From contig JBOGFJ010000301.1 in assembly GCA_050743385.1 (NCBI GenBank), forward strand, positions 1 to 8,636: 8,636 nucleotides of DNA, written 5' to 3'. The position numbers were made by a program, and so were the translations under genes. Each line of letters begins with the position of its first letter. Within the stretch, counting starts at the first letter, position 1. The notes beneath the pieces are model-generated. The model saw nothing but the letters and a program-made list of their open reading frames with translations. It was not told the origin of the DNA and ran no database searches. This document shows, piece after piece, positions 6,503-8,636 of the stretch. Origin of the DNA: JACDBD01 sp050743385 (GTDB taxonomy: Bacteria > Actinomycetota > Acidimicrobiia > IMCC26256 > JACDBD01).

Positions 6503-6551
6503 GTTCTCGTGTGCTGAGCTGACCGCATCGGTCGTCTCAGCGCACAAGAAC
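6503..6551 (+). terminator. Long imperfect hairpin after priA, probable terminator without U-tract
   Basis: The arms 6503-6525 and 6529-6551 pair over 23 positions around the 3-nt loop CAT. Nineteen pairs are Watson-Crick, two are G-U (6520/6534, 6512/6542), and two are mismatches (6519/6535, 6508/6546). The structure begins 3 nt after the priA stop and ends 7 nt before the putative def -10. The position fits a terminator separating the mihF-priA unit from def-fmt-rsmB. No T-run follows, as is common for actinobacterial hairpin terminators. It could alternatively be a repeat element or a protein-binding palindrome. Confidence 0.6.
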
Positions 6552-6555
6552 GCGC

Positions 6556-6564
6556 TGGTAGCCT
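6556..6564 (+). promoter_or_regulatory. Putative extended -10 promoter for def (leaderless start)
   Basis: TGGTAGCCT combines an extended-TG element with a TANNNT-type -10 (TAGCCT, 6559-6564). A start 5-8 nt downstream would fall at 6569-6572, on the def start codon itself (GTG 6571 or ATG 6574). No Shine-Dalgarno sequence precedes def. Both points fit the leaderless mRNAs frequent in actinobacteria. No good -35 is visible at the proper distance (CTCAGC at 6536-6541). Confidence 0.45.
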
Positions 6565-6570
6565 CGCGAT

Positions 6571-7095
6571 GTGATGACGTACCCGGTCCGTCTCTTCGGC
6601 GATCCCGTGCTCAAGCAGCGCTCGCGCGAAGTGGAGGAGCTCGACGGCAGCCTCACCGGCCTCGTCGAGGCCATGTACGAGTCGATGTACGCGGCGGTCG
6701 GGCTCGGGCTGGCGGCGCCCCAGGTCGGGGTGCAGAAGCGCCTCTTCACGTACGACGTGGGCGAGGGCCCGTCGGTGCTGGTCAATCCGGTGATCGTCGA
6801 GACGAAGGGTGAGCTCGCCTTCGAGGAAGGCTGCCTCTCGGTGCCCGGCTTCCGCTTCGAGATCGTGCGTCCCGAAGTCGTCACGGTGCAGGGCGTCGAC
6901 CTGCACGGGCGCGAGATCGTGATCGAGGGCGACGACGTGCTCGGCCGGCTGCTCCTGCACGAGGTCGACCACCTCGACGGTGTGCTCCTCCTCGACCGGC
7001 TCGAGCCCGACGTCCGCAAGAAGGCGTTGCGGGCACTGCGCGATCAAGACCTGGTCGCGGCAGCCCGGCATCCGGGCGGCGCGCCGGCGCTGTAG
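6571..7095 (+). CDS. def: Peptide deformylase
   Basis: Metalloenzyme that removes the N-formyl group from nascent proteins, undoing the formylation made by the fmt product next door. The 174-aa protein has all three family motifs: motif 1 GLGLAAPQVG (44-53), motif 2 EGCLSVPG (86-93) with metal ligand Cys88, and motif 3 HEVDHLDG (130-137) with ligands His130 and His134 and catalytic Glu131. EGCLSVPG and HExDH make it a canonical active enzyme. The start is GTG 6571 or ATG 6574 (giving MTYPVRLFGDPVL); there is no SD, and an extended -10 7 nt upstream suggests a leaderless transcript. The tail after residue 155 is short and Ala/Gly-rich. It lies 71 nt after priA behind a hairpin, so it probably begins a new unit with fmt and rsmB. 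Confidence 0.96.
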   Translation: MMTYPVRLFGDPVLKQRSREVEELDGSLTGLVEAMYESMYAAVGLGLAAPQVGVQKRLFTYDVGEGPSVLVNPVIVETKGELAFEEGCLSVPGFRFEIVRPEVVTVQGVDLHGREIVIEGDDVLGRLLLHEVDHLDGVLLLDRLEPDVRKKALRALRDQDLVAAARHPGGAPAL

Positions 7096-7124
7096 GCGAC
7101 GCGGCCGGCACGGGGGAGCGGCGC

Positions 7125-7967
7125 GTGCGCATCGCGTTCCTCGGCACACCGGAAGACGCGGTACCTACGCTGCGGGCGATTGTCGAGGCCGGCCACGATG
7201 TCGCCCTGGTCGTCACCCAGCCCGACCGGCGGCGGGGACGGGGAGCGGCGGAGGCGCCGAGCCCGGTGAAGACCGCGGCCCTCGAGCTCGGGCTGCCCGT
7301 GCGCACACCGGTGCGCGGTCGCGAGATCGTCGAGGAGATGCGCGCCACGGGCGCGACGCTGGGCGCGGTGGTCGCGTTCGGTCAGCTCCTTCCCGAGGAG
7401 CTACTCGGGTCACTCCCGCACGGGTTCGTGAACCTGCACTTCTCTCTGTTGCCGCGCTGGCGGGGTGCGGCTCCGGTCGAGCGGGCGATCCTCGCCGGCG
7501 ACACCGAGACCGGCGTGAGCGTCATGCGCATCGATGCCGGTCTCGACACCGGGCCCGTCTACGCGGTCGAGCGCACCCCGATCGGTCCCGACGAGACCGC
7601 CGGAGAGCTGCGGACCCGGTTGGTCGACCTCGGGACGAGGCTCATGGTCACGGCGCTGCCGCGGGTCCCGGATCTCGAGCCGACACCGCAGACGGGTGAG
7701 CCGACCTACGCCGACAAGCTCGACGTCGCCGAGTTCGAGCTCGACTGGTCGCGGTCTGCCGACGAGCTCCTGCGTGTCGTGCGCGCCGGCAACCCCCGAC
7801 CGGGTGCGTGGACGACGGTCGATCACACCCGGTTGAAGATCTGGAGGGCACGAACCGCGACCGACGGGACCGTCGAGCCCGTCGAGGTCCAGCCCGAGGG
7901 CAGACCGCGGATGTCGTGGGAGGCCTGGAAGCGTGGTCACCCGGGCAGCATCCGGCTCGGTCGGTGA
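7125..7967 (+). CDS. fmt: Methionyl-tRNA formyltransferase (short C-terminal domain)
   Basis: Transfers a formyl group from 10-formyltetrahydrofolate to initiator Met-tRNA. The N-terminal Rossmann catalytic domain is complete: RIAFLGTPEDAVPTLRAI, QPDRRRGRG (32-40), SPVK (46-49), NLHFSLLPRWRGAAP (103-117) with catalytic Asn103 and His105, and DAGLDTGP (137-144) with Asp141. The C-terminal tRNA-binding domain begins near 205 and retains VVRAGNPRPGAW and VEVQPEGRPRMSWEAW. The stretch usually separating LKIWRA from the VQPEG block, with PGT and TGDG-like strands, is missing about 20 residues. The total is thus 280 aa against roughly 300-315 for most homologues. Start GTG 7125 is supported by GGAG at 7115-7118, 6 nt upstream. 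It follows def by 29 nt, and its stop overlaps the rsmB start. Confidence 0.95.
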   Translation: MRIAFLGTPEDAVPTLRAIVEAGHDVALVVTQPDRRRGRGAAEAPSPVKTAALELGLPVRTPVRGREIVEEMRATGATLGAVVAFGQLLPEELLGSLPHGFVNLHFSLLPRWRGAAPVERAILAGDTETGVSVMRIDAGLDTGPVYAVERTPIGPDETAGELRTRLVDLGTRLMVTALPRVPDLEPTPQTGEPTYADKLDVAEFELDWSRSADELLRVVRAGNPRPGAWTTVDHTRLKIWRARTATDGTVEPVEVQPEGRPRMSWEAWKRGHPGSIRLGR

Positions 7968-8636
7968 CGCGCTCCGCGCGCGGCGTCGCCGTCGACGTGC
8001 TCGTGCGCGTCGACGACGGTGCATACTCCAACCTCGTGCTCGCCCCGGCCCTGCGCGCCAGCGGTCTCGACGCCCGCGATCGCGCGTTCGCGACCGAGCT
8101 CGTGTACGGCACGCTCCGTCGTCGCCGCACTCTCGACGCCGCGCTCGAGACGGCACTCGACCATCCGATCGATGCGCTCGACGCGCCGGTGCGCGCCGCG
8201 CTCCGGGTCGGTGTCTACCAACTCGCCGCGGGTGTGCCGCCCCATGCCGCTGTCGGCGAAACAGTCGCGGCCGCGCCGCGACGGGGCCGCACACTCGTGA
8301 ATGCGGTGCTGCGGAAGCTCGCCGCCGCCGGACCGCCCTGGGCCGAACCCGGTGGCGACGACGCGAGCGCGATCGGGGTGCGGCTGTCGTACCCCGACTG
8401 GATCGTGGAGCGACTGGTAGCCGATCTGGGCCGGGATGACGCGCTCGCCGCGCTCGAGGCGGCCAACGCGCCCCCGCCCGTCACGCTGCGACCGCACCCG
8501 GGTCGAACGACCGCGACCGCGCTTGCCGAGGAGCTCGCGCTGCTGCCGGGCGCGAGGGTGGAGCACGGTCGGCTCGGCGTCGGCGCGGTCGTGGTGCGCG
8601 GCGCCGGTGATCTCGGGCGGGTGCCGGCCGTGGCCG
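7964..8636 (+). CDS. rsmB: 16S rRNA m5C967 methyltransferase RsmB/Sun (partial, 3' end outside window)
   Basis: RsmB (Sun/Fmu) methylates C967 of 16S rRNA using S-adenosylmethionine. The frame opens at GTG 7964, overlapping the fmt stop (GTGA, 7964-7967), and stays open for 224 codons to the window end. The N-terminal NusB-like RNA-binding domain is clear: GVAVDVLVRVDDGAYSNLVL (7-26), GLDARDRAFATELVYGTLR (34-52), RAALRVGVYQLAAGVPPHAA (77-96), and LVNAVLRKLA (111-120). The linker then reads RLSYPDWIVERLVADLG (140-156), the usual entry to the methyltransferase part. The last residues, VRGAGDLGRVPAVA, stand just before the expected SAM-binding motifs and catalytic cysteines, which lie beyond the window. 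No clear SD; translation is probably coupled to fmt. Identification rests on domain pattern and the fmt-rsmB order common across bacteria. Confidence 0.93.
   Translation, partial: MTRSARGVAVDVLVRVDDGAYSNLVLAPALRASGLDARDRAFATELVYGTLRRRRTLDAALETALDHPIDALDAPVRAALRVGVYQLAAGVPPHAAVGETVAAAPRRGRTLVNAVLRKLAAAGPPWAEPGGDDASAIGVRLSYPDWIVERLVADLGRDDALAALEAANAPPPVTLRPHPGRTTATALAEELALLPGARVEHGRLGVGAVVVRGAGDLGRVPAVA

Noticed and set aside
5215..7149. 644-codon open frame on the - strand across priA, def and fmt
   Set aside because: Antisense shadow with low-complexity Arg/Ser/Thr composition and no family motif; the + strand genes carry full conserved motifs.
8019..8300. 93-codon + strand frame inside the last gene
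   Set aside because: It is in a different frame from the rsmB reading (GTG 7964 onward), which gives the conserved NusB-like domain; this frame is a Ser/Arg-rich shadow.
1..8636. Search for mobile elements, CRISPR repeats, tRNAs, phage or defence genes
   Set aside because: Every stretch longer than about 160 nt is covered by a recognised housekeeping gene. I saw no regularly spaced repeats, transposase motifs or cloverleaf-like sequences.

Overview
The window is a GC-rich (about 70%), densely packed block of housekeeping genes, all read on the + strand with short gaps or stop/start overlaps. The mIHF-type integration host factor, the gene order (pyrF, mihF, gmk, rpoZ, coaBC, metK, priA, ..., fmt, rsmB) and a PriA whose helicase motifs are gone all point to an actinobacterium. 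The protein sequences look more like Acidimicrobiia than Mycobacterium or Streptomyces, but that finer placement is an impression from memory.

Layout: (1) 1-660, the 3' part of pyrF (pyrimidine synthesis), cut by the window edge. (2) 661-819, a spacer with a likely sigma-70-type promoter (TTGCCC, 16 nt, TATACT), a perfect 12-bp palindrome and an SD for mihF. (3) 820-6499, a probable transcription unit mihF-gmk-rpoZ-coaBC-metK-priA: nucleoid protein, guanylate kinase, RNA polymerase omega, coenzyme A synthesis, S-adenosylmethionine synthesis and replication restart. (4) 6500-6570, a long imperfect hairpin directly after the priA stop, then an extended -10 element close enough to def to suggest a leaderless transcript. 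(5) 6571-8636, def-fmt-rsmB: peptide deformylase, Met-tRNA formyltransferase and the 16S rRNA m5C967 methyltransferase, the last cut by the window end. Def and Fmt are functional partners: Fmt formylates initiator Met-tRNA and Def removes the formyl group from the nascent protein. MetK makes the S-adenosylmethionine that RsmB uses.

I see no mobile element, CRISPR array, tRNA, rRNA or defence system, and I do not think an undescribed multi-gene system is hidden here. The points worth a second look are small. They are: two genes (gmk, priA) whose conserved N-termini lack a convincing start codon; a perfect hairpin between mihF and gmk; the priA/def hairpin with its promoter; a helicase-dead PriA that keeps all eight zinc-ligand cysteines; and an unusually compact Fmt C-terminal domain.
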